From: Hondaea fermentalgiana
Lineage: Eukaryota > Sar > Bigyra > Thraustochytrida > Thraustochytriidae
NCBI GenBank assembly: GCA_014084085.1
Contig: NPFB01000038.1
Span: 200,547-264,546 of the forward strand
Direction: 5' to 3'
Length of the DNA: 64,000 nucleotides
This document shows, one piece after another, positions 48,131 to 57,629 of the stretch. Under the pieces are notes generated by a model. That model saw nothing but the letters and a program-made list of their open reading frames with translations, was not told the DNA's origin and ran no database searches. Both the position numbers and the translations under genes were made by a program. The stretch's first letter is position 1. Each line of letters begins with the position of its first letter.

Positions 48131-51100
48131 TCAATTCGCGTCCCCATTCGTTTTCGCATTCGCCTCAAACTTGCTCCGTAGCTGGGCAATCGATCTATGC
48201 GAGGAAGCGCTTGCGTTGCTTTCGTCTTCTTTTGAGTCCTCCGCTTTTGGCGCCTCAAACTTGGAAGCTAATTCGGAAACACGTGAATGAGCGGACGCAC
48301 CGACATCAGGACGAGCGCTCTGTCTGCGCTCGAGCTTGCGTGCCGCTTCTTTGACAATCTCGCTGGGTCTGCGAAGATCAGCGGCCCCAACGCTCTTGGG
48401 ACGACTCGAGATCGTTGGAGATAGCCTCGGGGGATTTGCCTGGTGCTTTGCTGATATGTCAGGTTCAGCAGTTTCTGAAGAGTCTGTTTTTGTCGATGGT
48501 GCCGCAGGACGTTTGGGAGGCATCGTGGGTTTCGCATTCGCGAAAGTCGGCAATTCTTCCGCAGAGGGCCGTTTGGCAACTGGTGCTGCGGGACGAGCTT
48601 TGCTTCCGCTCTCGCGCTGAGGCGGCGGAGGTCTTGCGGCTGCTGCAGGTTTTTCAGTAGCTGTACTGCTTTCAGCAGCTGCAGGTTTTCCTGGTGCCGG
48701 GGGTCGCTGGACGCGCTCTCGTTGTGGTGCCGCAGGTCGTGGGCGTGAGATGACATCGTCGCTACGAGGTCTCGTCACAACATCATCGGATTCGCTTTGA
48801 CGAGCGATATCCTGGCGCCTGGAGGGTGGTGATCGATGGGGTTTAGGCGGAGTGGGCGACCGAGGACCGGCTTCCGATGATGAAATGTTCTGCTGTTCGA
48901 GCTCAAAGGCGCGTGGAGGAGGCGGGGGTGGCGCAGCTTTGCCGTGAGAATCAGAAAAAGATGAAGATGAAGGCGGCGGTGGTGGCGGCGGTGGCGGTGG
49001 CGGCGGCGGCGCTTGTTGCTGCAGTTGATACTGTTGATGTGACAGTGAAGAGACAACCTCGTCAGAAGGCTGCCACATCATTCCTGGCTTCGGCGGAGGA
49101 GGTGGTGGCGGAGGAGCTTGTGTTGTGGATGTCACGGCTGGTCGAGGTGGAGGTGGTGGCACGCCCGCGCCAAAATTGGCTGGTTTGGGCGGCGGCGGAG
49201 GCGGCAGAGGCGACACCGCGTTTCCAGGTTTAGGCGGAGGTGGAGGCGGCTGCTGGTGCATGTTGCGATGAAAGGGGGTCGGTTCGAGAGCCTCACTGGA
49301 CACGGACGTGGTCAAAGGCGGTGGAGTTCCCCCCGGCGCAAGGGCCGCATCAAAGGCTCCAAGACCTAATAAATCTTCCGATTTGCGCGGAGGAACGGGA
49401 GGCAGTAAGATAAGGTGCGCGTGAAGAGGAGGCTTGAGCGTAACGGAAGGGGCAAAAAGCTGCTCGTGTAGATTGCGAAAGTTCGGTAGAGGGCTCGTTT
49501 TACACTTGAGAAAGCGCGTCTCCTCCTCCTGGGTCTTGCGTGCCATTGCAAGGAAGATACGGTGACCGCCTTGGGCCGAACGCTCCCAGCGCAGCACGCG
49601 GCGGTCCGTGAGCGCGTGGTAAACAACAGCTGCGGCCCGGTGCAGTTGCTTGACGCTTTCCACGCTACGAGGGCGACGAAGCTCGCCCCCGATTCGAAGT
49701 AGACCGGCAACCTGACCAATATGTTTGTACGCAGACGCCAGAACCACCTCTGATCCTGCAGAAATCATGAAGCGTAGGAATATCATTGCATTGTAGCCCG
49801 CTCGCCAATTCTTTGCGGAAGTGTGCGCCACGCGAGTCCAAATAGCCTTGTTGGCGGCAACCGCGAGTCGGACATCATACGAGCGGCGAGCGAGCTTGTG
49901 AAAGGTCTCGTCAGTGTAAGGATCAAACCTGGGGTTTGTACGAATGGTGGTGGGTATGGCGTCCAAAGCCTCTGCCACTGCTCCATGCGGAATATAACAT
50001 GTTCGGGGGGGAAAAGCGTTCTTGATGACGCGCTTAGCATCAGCCCAGGTGTATTCTCCGTGAATGGTGTCAAGCGCCGCCATGAAGATCTCGTCCTCGC
50101 GGCGTTGTTGCTCTCGCATATCAGCTGCACGACGAAACCCGCCCGTGGTGGTGCTTGGAACCGCATTTCGATGCGCGCGTCGTTGCCGATGTTCGACGAG
50201 GCGCTCTACAAAGTGGTTGAACATTTGCGTGTGCGCAAAGCCGCGACAGAATCGTTGCAGGGAGGGATCGGAAATGCTTGCGACAAAGCCTTCCTTGTGA
50301 ATCTCGCCAGTGTGTGCGTCGACAAAACGGTCTGCCCAGCCAAAGACAAAAAGGTTGAAACTAGCCCACGTGGTACGAAGATGAAGATCATTGACTTGAC
50401 GATGTGACCCATTCGCTTTGGTGTAAAGTGCTTGAATCTCGCCCGCGAAAATAGAGGAGATCCGATCTGCATCGTCGTTGCGGGAGCGTGCCATGTTCTT
50501 TTCCGTAGAAGCTTCGCCAAAGGGCGTGAGTTCGCCAGGGCTCTGGAGTTCATTTTTGTCGAGATCCGCAATGATGACGTGACCAAGAGGAAGGTTCTCG
50601 AGGCTGGGTTGCGAGATCCTGAGCACGCCGGCAAGAAAGGGGGAGGGCGCGCAGAGATACTCGAGAAGGTGCTCTGGCATGAGCGGTACAAACATGTGTT
50701 GCCAGACAAAAGGATAAATGAGCGACAAGAGTCCGTGTATGACGAGTGAAATAACAGTCTCACGCTCACTGACAAAGATAATGCGGTTCTCATTCATGAT
50801 GAGCCCCACGAGGTGGTGAACCATGCGAGGGCTCAAAAATTTGAAAACGAGGTTCGTGTGGGCCTTTTCGTGAGGTCTAGGCCGCAAGAACTGATAATCG
50901 CAGGCAATGCCCCCAACTGGGCTTCGCACACGAAAGGGCGCTCCGGGCGCAGGGAGTTCGGGCAGACCTGCTAGTGCATCGAGCAGACCGAGAGCTGCGG
51001 GGGGCTCAACCATAAGTCGGCCCTCGAGACAATCAAGAATTCGGAGGTGCAGATCGAGTTCGGATCTTTTCGAAACGATGCAAAGAACTTCTGGGAAACG

Positions 51101-51514
51101 TGCCTCAACATCGGTCCGGCGCACGAAGCGACCTGGTGGAAGGAATTTACGGCAAAATCCATAGAGATACTCGCCACTTTGCAACGTCAAGGAAAATACA
51201 TAGGTGTACGAGTCGAGATGTCGTCTGCGAGTCTCATGACTGAGTCGCGGGAAGCAAAAGACGGCCAGGCCAGCGACACCTTCTTGCACGCCATCGAGCT
51301 GGTCCTTGTCCCGAGGGAACTTCCAGCCGATGCAGGCCCGTCTACGCGGGCTTGCATCAGTCTTTGAATTTTGTCGATTCTCAAGCGCAGCGCCAAAGAC
51401 GTCCGTCCCCTGCGCTGGTCCTTGTTGCGCGGCGTCGCCGTCTGCGCTTTCCTCCTGCACGCGAGCGACAAAGCAGCACTCGAAGAGCGGGTCGTTTGCA
51501 CTTGCCCGCGACAT
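48131..51514 (-). CDS. DENN-domain protein with FH1-like poly-proline region
   Basis: 1127 residues. DENN-domain proteins are mostly Rab guanine-nucleotide exchange factors in membrane traffic. An upstream uDENN region (about 50-150: FCFPRLSHETRRRHLDSYTYVFSL) is followed by a central DENN core (about 190-300: MNENRIIFVSERETVISLVI, LIYPFVWQHMFVPLMPEHLLEYL). A dDENN-like segment (about 370-410: TTWASFNLFVFGWADRF) comes next, and further helices run to about 700. The region about 700-1000 is very proline-rich with runs of 10 or more prolines, like formin FH1 domains that bind profilin or SH3/WW modules. The tail (1000-1127) has two related motifs, SRVSELASKFEA and RSIAQLRSKFEA. Its stop lies only 75 bp from that of meckelin (convergent). 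The ATG at 51514 begins a DENN-like N-terminus. The connecdenn/DENND1 group is the nearest resemblance. Confidence 0.85.
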   Translation of the reverse strand: MSRASANDPLFECCFVARVQEESADGDAAQQGPAQGTDVFGAALENRQNSKTDASPRRRACIGWKFPRDKDQLDGVQEGVAGLAVFCFPRLSHETRRRHLDSYTYVFSLTLQSGEYLYGFCRKFLPPGRFVRRTDVEARFPEVLCIVSKRSELDLHLRILDCLEGRLMVEPPAALGLLDALAGLPELPAPGAPFRVRSPVGGIACDYQFLRPRPHEKAHTNLVFKFLSPRMVHHLVGLIMNENRIIFVSERETVISLVIHGLLSLIYPFVWQHMFVPLMPEHLLEYLCAPSPFLAGVLRISQPSLENLPLGHVIIADLDKNELQSPGELTPFGEASTEKNMARSRNDDADRISSIFAGEIQALYTKANGSHRQVNDLHLRTTWASFNLFVFGWADRFVDAHTGEIHKEGFVASISDPSLQRFCRGFAHTQMFNHFVERLVEHRQRRAHRNAVPSTTTGGFRRAADMREQQRREDEIFMAALDTIHGEYTWADAKRVIKNAFPPRTCYIPHGAVAEALDAIPTTIRTNPRFDPYTDETFHKLARRSYDVRLAVAANKAIWTRVAHTSAKNWRAGYNAMIFLRFMISAGSEVVLASAYKHIGQVAGLLRIGGELRRPRSVESVKQLHRAAAVVYHALTDRRVLRWERSAQGGHRIFLAMARKTQEEETRFLKCKTSPLPNFRNLHEQLFAPSVTLKPPLHAHLILLPPVPPRKSEDLLGLGAFDAALAPGGTPPPLTTSVSSEALEPTPFHRNMHQQPPPPPPKPGNAVSPLPPPPPPKPANFGAGVPPPPPRPAVTSTTQAPPPPPPPPKPGMMWQPSDEVVSSLSHQQYQLQQQAPPPPPPPPPPPPPSSSSFSDSHGKAAPPPPPPRAFELEQQNISSSEAGPRSPTPPKPHRSPPSRRQDIARQSESDDVVTRPRSDDVISRPRPAAPQRERVQRPPAPGKPAAAESSTATEKPAAAARPPPPQRESGSKARPAAPVAKRPSAEELPTFANAKPTMPPKRPAAPSTKTDSSETAEPDISAKHQANPPRLSPTISSRPKSVGAADLRRPSEIVKEAARKLERRQSARPDVGASAHSRVSELASKFEAPKAEDSKEDESNASASSHRSIAQLRSKFEANAKTNGDAN

Positions 51515-52735
51515 GCTCGGCTTCGGTCTCTCGAGCCCACGTTGCTCCACGGCGGGGCGGTCCGCTACGAGCCCGCCCGGATGCGCTCGACGTGCGCGTC
51601 CTTCGCGCTGCCCACCAAGGGCATGCAATGATGGATGATGGCCTTGTTTGCTTTTGTCTTTTGGCTCCTGGCTTCTGCGTTCGCGCCGTTGTGCGTGTGT
51701 AGTGTGCAAAAGGTTAAAAAGATCTTTTTTTTCTTCTTCTTTCGACAGCGTGACGTACGTGCTGCGCATCATGGATGGAGTGTTGTAGTCCTGATTCGAC
51801 AGCTCCAGCTTGTCCAGCTTATAGAAAAAGATTTCTCTCATGACAGAGTAACTTTTCAACAAGGAAAAAGTAAGTCCATCGTAGACAAAAAAGAATTTCC
51901 CTAGTAAGAAACATCACGAACAACATCAAGTTTTCGTCAGCTTTTGCATCGTGAAGTGAACGTCGTTGCTTCAACTGGCTAGGCTCTAGATCGCACCGAG
52001 TACAAGTCGTTGACCTTCATCGCCCGATCAATCGAAAGGAACAAAGAAAGTAACTGCGAGGCATTTTCGACGGGTTCGCTGTATTTTCGGCAAGGTATTT
52101 TTCGAAAGTTTGACTTTAGTTTTTGATGAACTGGCGTGCACTTTCACTTTCAGTTCGTGTCACATTCCACAATCCATGACGAACCCTGGCTTCTCACTTT
52201 CTCTGTCTTTGAGGAAAGAATCCGACGTCCGCTGGTCACCATACACTCCTCCAAACAAAGACAAACGGCCCCTTTTCAGCAGCCCCTTTCCGATCCCCTA
52301 CGCCTCTCTTCTTCCCGCGTGAGTGATCCCAGCCGCCCCTCCATCAGGCCAAACCTCTCGCAAGCTCAACATTTCCATCATCATCGTCATCGACACCTTC
52401 CTCTTTTCCTTTTCTTTTTTTTTCACACGTTATTCCCCCAAGATCCGTAGTACATCCGGCCGCGTAAGAGGGGGCTAGGCCCTGCCTACCGCGACCCGGA
52501 CCTTACCGGTGGCCAGTCGCTGGCGGCCAACCGCACTCTGCAGGAGCAGCTGCTAAGCAGGGCGGCGCAGTGCAGCGCAGTGCAGCCGCGGTGCAGACCC
52601 TTTGGGCCCTCGAGGAGCGCGCGAGCGAGCGAGCGATCGAGCGAGCGAGCGAGCAAGCAAGCAGGCCCGCGGCGGAGACGACACGAGGCACGACGCGAGA
52701 CGGCTCGGCAAGGCAAGGCACGGCACGGCGAGAGG
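51515..52735. other. divergent spacer upstream of DENN and adenylosuccinate lyase genes
   Basis: 1.2 kb. Contains a TAGG-N5-CCTA palindrome at 52476-52488 and GAGC/GAGCAAGC repeats at about 52620-52665 in the adenylosuccinate lyase leader. No gene is recognised. Confidence 0.5.
52476..52488. promoter_or_regulatory. TAGG-ccctg-CCTA palindrome upstream of adenylosuccinate lyase
   Basis: Perfect inverted repeat, 5-bp spacer, about 250 bp before the ATG at 52736. It has the same half-sites and spacing as the element upstream of the thiolase gene (55988-56000). Confidence 0.4.
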
Positions 52736-54184
52736 ATGTCGCACGCACGCATGGACGACGTGTACGAGAACCCGCTGACGAAGCGGTACGCCTCGGCGGC
52801 CATGAGCTACGTGTGGAGCGCGGATAAGAAGTTCTCGACGTGGCGGCGGATCTGGCTGGCGCTGGCCGAGTCGGAGCAGGAGCTCGGACTGGATATCTCC
52901 GACGAGCAGCTCGAGGAGATGCGCAACAACCTGACGAACATCAACTACGAGTACGCCGAGGAGATGGAGAAGCAGCTCCGCCACGACGTCATGTCGCACA
53001 TCCATGCGTGGGGTGAGCAGTGCCCCAAGGCGCGTCCGGTGATCCATCTGGGCGCAACGAGCTGCTTTGTCGTGGACAACACGGAGCAGATCCAGATGCA
53101 CGAGTCCCTGGTGCTCGTGCACCAAAAGGTGCTCGTCCTCATGAGCCGGCTGGCCGAGTTTGCCATGGAGCACCGGTCGCGGCCTACGCTCGGCTTTACG
53201 CACTACCAGCCGGCGCAGCTTGTGACGGTGGGCAAGCGCGCGTCGCTGTGGCTGCAGGACTTTATGATGGACTTTCAGCACATTGAAAACGAGATGGACA
53301 TCCCTCTGCGCGGTGTCAAGGGTACCACCGGTACCCAGGCGAGCTTTCTGGAGCTCTTTGACGGCGACCACGACAAGGTTCTCAACCTCAACGAGCTCGT
53401 GCTGAAGCGCCTTGGATTCTCGCAGGCGGTGGCTGTGTCTGGGCAAACGTACACGCGTAAGCTCGACTTTTTCATCCTGGCCGTTTTGTCTGGAATCGCG
53501 CAGTCTGCGCACAAGATGTGCACGGACATTCGTCTTCTCGCGAACCTGAAGGAAATCGAGGAGCCCTTTGGCAAGAAGCAGGTCGGCTCGTCGGCCATGG
53601 CGTACAAGCGCAACCCGATGCGCTCTGAGCGCGTGTGCTCGCTGGCGCGCTACGTCATGTGCCTCTTGCAGAACACGGCCATGACGCACAGCACGCAGTG
53701 GATGGAGCGTACCTTGGACGACTCGGCGAACCGCCGACTTGTGCTGCCGGAGGCCTTTCTGGCCACGGACGCCCTGCTCACGATTTGCATTGATGTCATT
53801 TCGGGCCTTCATGTGTGGCCCAAGGTGATCGAGGCGCGCGTGAACCGCGAGCTTCCCTTCATGGCGACCGAGAACATTCTCATGGAGGCCGTCAAGCACG
53901 GCGGCGATCGCCAGACGCTGCACGAGGTGATTCGCGAGCACTCGATGGCGGCCGCGCGCGAGGTCAAGGGCAAGGGTAACGAGAACGATCTGATGGACCG
54001 CATTCGCGATGACGAGAGTTTTAGCGCGATCCACGACAAGCTCAACGAGCTTCTGGATCCCATCAACTTTGTGGGCCGCGCGCCCGAGCAGGTGCGCGAG
54101 TTCATCGAGGCGGACATCCAGCCGCTCCTTGACTCGAACGTCGACATCATTTCCAGCTACGATAACGGCCAGCTCAAGGTGTAG
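52736..54184 (+). CDS. ADSL: adenylosuccinate lyase
   Basis: 482 residues. Catalyses two steps of purine synthesis: SAICAR to AICAR plus fumarate, and adenylosuccinate to AMP plus fumarate; probably cytosolic. It belongs to the fumarase/aspartase superfamily. HLGATSCFVVDN (about 103-114) and HYQPAQLVTVGKRA carry the conserved active-site regions. The superfamily signature SSAMAYKRNPMRSE is at about 284-297, with the catalytic serine loop. The sequence resembles the animal/fungal-type enzyme (short N-terminus, FTHYQPAQ) and the length is typical. Very strong GC bias at third positions suggests high expression and also creates a long antisense open frame that is not a gene. It is convergent with the thiolase gene, 277 bp between stops. 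Confidence 0.95.
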   Translation: MSHARMDDVYENPLTKRYASAAMSYVWSADKKFSTWRRIWLALAESEQELGLDISDEQLEEMRNNLTNINYEYAEEMEKQLRHDVMSHIHAWGEQCPKARPVIHLGATSCFVVDNTEQIQMHESLVLVHQKVLVLMSRLAEFAMEHRSRPTLGFTHYQPAQLVTVGKRASLWLQDFMMDFQHIENEMDIPLRGVKGTTGTQASFLELFDGDHDKVLNLNELVLKRLGFSQAVAVSGQTYTRKLDFFILAVLSGIAQSAHKMCTDIRLLANLKEIEEPFGKKQVGSSAMAYKRNPMRSERVCSLARYVMCLLQNTAMTHSTQWMERTLDDSANRRLVLPEAFLATDALLTICIDVISGLHVWPKVIEARVNRELPFMATENILMEAVKHGGDRQTLHEVIREHSMAAAREVKGKGNENDLMDRIRDDESFSAIHDKLNELLDPINFVGRAPEQVREFIEADIQPLLDSNVDIISSYDNGQLKV

Positions 54185-54461
54185 AGCACACATGGTTTCT
54201 TCTGCTATGTCACGCCAAGCCATAAAGCATGCATCCATACGCGAGGGGGGAGAAAGCTGAGGACGGACGAACGGACGGTCACAAGCTGGCTGGCTGGCTG
54301 GCTGCCCAAAGCGTGAGATACATGTCTGCAAAGATTGAAATGGGATTAAAAAAAAGTTTACTCTGTCTGTGTCTGCCTGCATGCATGCGAGCACGCAGGC
54401 GCGTGTGAATCATGAACAACAAGAACAACAATATCGCCGGCCTGCCGGAAAAGCGACTAGC

Positions 54462-55775
54462 TTACTGCTGCTCGTTCTCGATAAGCGCGGCAGCGCCCAT
54501 GCCCGTGCCGATGCACATGGAGACGACACCGAGCTTCTTGTGCTCGCGCTTGAAGGTGTTGAGAAGGGTGGCGACTTGGCGAGCGCCAGTGCATCCGAGC
54601 GGGTGGCCGAGCGAGATGCCCGAGCCAACGGGGTTGACCTTGTTCATGGGGATGCCGAGCTTCTTGACGCAGTAGGTGGCCTGCGAGGCAAAGGCCTCGT
54701 TGATCTCGTACACATCGACGTCAGAGACGGAGACACCGGTGGACTCGAGGCAGGCCGGAATGGCAGCGGCGGGGCCGATGCCCATGATGGCGGCGGGGAC
54801 GCCGACAACCTTGTAGCCGCGGAAAACAGCCTTGATGGGCATGCCGAGCTCCTTGGCCTTGCGGCGGCTCATGAGAATGACGGCGGCAGCACCATCACTG
54901 ACCTGAGAGGCGTTGCCGGCGGTGGTGGAGCCACCCTCCTTGAAGGCGGGCTTGAGCTTGGCGAGCTTCTCCATGGTGGTTCCAGCGCGGGGGCCCTCGT
55001 CCTTGTCAATGACGACCTCCTTCTCGTTGCCGTCGGCGTCCTCGACGGTGACGGTGACGGGGATGATCTCGTCCTTGAGCCAGCCCTGCTCCTGGGCCTT
55101 GAGGGCCTTGGCGTGGGAGTCGACGGCCATCTGGTCCTGCTCCTCGCGGGTGATGCCGAACTTGGCGGCGACGTTCTCGCTGGTGATACCCATCGGGGTA
55201 AGGGCCTGCGAGGCGACGGGGTGCTGGAAGATGGAGTTGAGGTCCATGGGGGGCATGTTGGAAACGTCGCCAGGGCTGCCGCCGTTGGACATGGACTCGA
55301 CACCGGCGCCGATGCCGACCTCGATGACGCCCGACTTGATCTTGGAGGCGATGGTGGCCACGGCCTCAAGGCCGGAGCTGCACTGGCGGTTCATGGCGAC
55401 AAAGCCGGCCGACTCGGGAATGCCCGCGAGAACGGCGGCGGCGCGGCCGGGCATGCTGTAGGCGCCGGACATTTGCACGTTTCCGACGACGATGTCCTGG
55501 ATCTCCTTGGGGTCCAGCTTGGAGTCGGCGAGCACGCCCTCAAAGGCGTTCTTGAGGAGGGTGTCCGGGGTGGTGTCCTTGAATCCGCCCTTGCGCGCGC
55601 GCGCGATGGCCGTGCGCTTGGCCGACACGATCACGACATCGTCATCGGACTGCGAGCCGACGGCGCCAAAGATCTTCTTCTGCTCCATGCTCGTCAGCTG
55701 CGCGTCCACGCCGGCGCCGTTCGCGCTTCCGGCCACCTGCAGGTGCGCCGCGAGTTTCTCCAGACGGTTCGCCAT
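54462..55775 (-). CDS. peroxisomal 3-ketoacyl-CoA thiolase with PTS2
   Basis: 437 residues. Thiolytic cleavage of 3-ketoacyl-CoA in peroxisomal β-oxidation (ACAA1-type). The N-terminus contains RLEKLAAHL at 4-12, matching the PTS2 pattern R-L-x5-H-L, which is recognised by PEX7. Catalytic Cys132 lies in NRQCSSGLEA. The GHPLGCTGAR motif carries the active-site histidine, and SMCIGTGMGAA the second catalytic cysteine. Motifs and length fit the peroxisomal class rather than mitochondrial thiolases or acetoacetyl-CoA thiolases. After the PTS2 a Gln/Ala/Gly linker leads to the mature domain near residue 45, consistent with cleavage after import. The gene is strongly GC3-biased like its neighbour, adenylosuccinate lyase. 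Degradation of polyunsaturated or other long fatty acids is a likely use in an oil-rich protist. Confidence 0.94.
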   Translation of the reverse strand: MANRLEKLAAHLQVAGSANGAGVDAQLTSMEQKKIFGAVGSQSDDDVVIVSAKRTAIARARKGGFKDTTPDTLLKNAFEGVLADSKLDPKEIQDIVVGNVQMSGAYSMPGRAAAVLAGIPESAGFVAMNRQCSSGLEAVATIASKIKSGVIEVGIGAGVESMSNGGSPGDVSNMPPMDLNSIFQHPVASQALTPMGITSENVAAKFGITREEQDQMAVDSHAKALKAQEQGWLKDEIIPVTVTVEDADGNEKEVVIDKDEGPRAGTTMEKLAKLKPAFKEGGSTTAGNASQVSDGAAAVILMSRRKAKELGMPIKAVFRGYKVVGVPAAIMGIGPAAAIPACLESTGVSVSDVDVYEINEAFASQATYCVKKLGIPMNKVNPVGSGISLGHPLGCTGARQVATLLNTFKREHKKLGVVSMCIGTGMGAAALIENEQQ

Positions 55776-55987
55776 CTTCTTCTTCTTCTTCTTCTCTTGT
55801 TGCTGCTACCGCTGCTGCTGCTGTTGCTGCTGCTGCTGCCGCCGCTTGTTCACGCTTGTTCACGCTCGTTCACGCACGGGACGATTCGGGTTTGCTCGTG
55901 CCTGGAGGTCCGAAATGCATTGCATTCCGCCTCCGGCAAAGAAAGCAAAGTAAGGTAGCGGGAAAGGTAAGGTACCCACCCCGCCGG

Positions 55988-56000
55988 TAGGACCCGCCTA
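55988..56000. promoter_or_regulatory. TAGG-acccg-CCTA palindrome upstream of thiolase
   Basis: Perfect inverted repeat with 5-bp spacer, about 213 bp upstream of the thiolase ATG (minus strand). A further CTAGGG follows at 56010. Confidence 0.4.
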
Positions 56001-56736
56001 CGCCAAACGCTAGGGACGCGTCTAACCCAGGCATGGCTTACTATGCGCTGGCCCCATCTTTCTCTCTCCCATTCCTTCCCTCGTTCTGGAGCGAGAGAGT
56101 CCAAGGCCGCGCAAGGCAACGCAAAGCAAAGTACGGAAGGATGACGGCCATGGACGGAGGGCTGGATGGACGGATGGACGAAGACAGGGAGATGCCGCCT
56201 GGACATCGTCATCCTCCTCCCCGCGCTTGGCGTACACGCGCCGCAACGCAAGCCAAGCCAAGCCAAGAAATCATCAATCCGATTCCCGCCGCAGCCGCAG
56301 CTTCATCTTCGGGCAAGGATGGATTGACATTCGACTCTCCTAGCTGTAGGCTGCGATGGACTCATCCACACCGCCATGAAATGAACCCCTGCGTGCCTGC
56401 GTGCGTGTGTCGAGCGAGACCCAGAAAACCCCAAGTTGCCGCTCTCCGCGCCCTTCTCGAGCTGCAACTCGCTCCCCTCGCCGCCGGAGTTCTTGGCGCC
56501 CGTCTCATCGCAGGTCTTGCGCGTTTTCCAGGGGTTCCTATCTTCGTGGGCGTCTTCTTCTTTCTTTCCCCTGTCCAGGCCCGGGATTTCAGGCGCCGCC
56601 AGCCCCGCCAGTCTTCGCGCGATAGCGCACTTGCGGCCGCCGCGCCACACTGGCCTATCCCCCGGCCGCACTGGCCTATCCCCCGGCCGCCACTTGCGCA
56701 AAGCCCGCAGCCCCCCCGCGCCGTCGCCGCCATGCC

Positions 56737-56836
56737 NNNNNNNNNNNNNNNNNNNNNNNNNNNNNNNNNNNNNNNNNNNNNNNNNNNNNNNNNNNNNNNN
56801 NNNNNNNNNNNNNNNNNNNNNNNNNNNNNNNNNNNN
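56737..56836. other. assembly gap (100 N) flanked by an identical 17-mer
   Basis: The 17 bases before the gap (gccgtcgccgccatgcc, 56720-56736) are repeated exactly right after it (56837-56853). The contig ends therefore probably overlap or the gap lies within a repeat. Confidence 0.95.
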
Positions 56837-56867
56837 GCCGTCGCCGCCATGCCGCTCTTGCGCCCCC

Positions 56868-56920
56868 GCGCGGCGACGCGCCGCGACGCGCCGCGACGCG
56901 CCGCGACGCGCCGCAGCACG
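56868..56920. repeat. 10-bp tandem repeat gcgacgcgcc
   Basis: Four or more near-perfect decamer units directly right of the second assembly gap. They are a plausible cause of the assembly break. Confidence 0.7.
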
Positions 56921-57629
56921 CCGCGCCGCAGCGGCCGCGGGGGCGCGGGCGGCGAGGGAGAGAGGGCGCGAGCGGGCGAGGCGAGGCGAGGAGCGAGCGA
57001 GCGAGCGAGGGGGCGAGCGGCCGAAGAGCGGCGCGAGGCGCTGCTGATTCCGGTCCTGCGCTGCGGGGGAAAACCTCCGCCAATGTGAAAGAAACATCAT
57101 CAGGAAAATCCCTTGTCGATCCGATTCGATCAGCCGGAAGTCGAGTTTTCGGCGCAGGGGTCGCGTAGGCATCATGCAGAGCTTGTATCTTTCCTCGGCG
57201 GTCGGTTGCGTTGGCCGGAGGAGGATGGAGGCAGCGCGGCGTGCAGTCGGCGTCGGGCGGGGTGGAAAGAGCGCCGGGGTATACCGGGCGAAGAGGGGCG
57301 CGGGACGCAAAAAGGCGCGAACAATAAAGGACCCAATGAAAAGTTGCTTTTCGGAGCTGTGCAACGGGATACCGGGTTTTGTAATAAGCGCTTGCCGCAA
57401 ATTGGGACGCGGTAGTATACTATAATCTGGATCTGAAAATTGGGACAAGAATGCATGTTGTAGTACGACGACAGCATGGGATCGGCGATGGATGGGCTCT
57501 TTGCTTCAAGCTGTCGTTGCTCTGGTTTGTTATGTTCTTCTTCTAAATTGTATACACGCTCAACAGGTGGTAGGTAGCTCATCAGGCATGCATGCATGCA
57601 GGCGGGAAGGAAGACAGGCAGGCGCTTTG

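Larger units (their letters stand above)
55776..57629. other. repeat-rich spacer containing an assembly gap
   Basis: 1.85 kb. It carries the thiolase upstream region (TAGG...CCTA palindrome at 55988), the 100-N gap at 56737-56836, GCGACGCGCC repeats at about 56868-56920 and GAGC runs near 56990-57012. Open frames here are Arg/Ala/Pro-rich artefacts. I see no supported gene, but sequence is missing in the gap. Confidence 0.45.

Noticed and set aside
52553..54394. 613-codon open frame antisense to adenylosuccinate lyase
   Set aside because: Strong GC bias at third codon positions removes stops from the opposite strand. The protein has no domain and mirrors the lyase codons.
54369..55958. 529-codon open frame antisense to the thiolase gene
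   Set aside because: Same cause; it is Gly/Val/Leu/His-rich mirror sequence with no domain.
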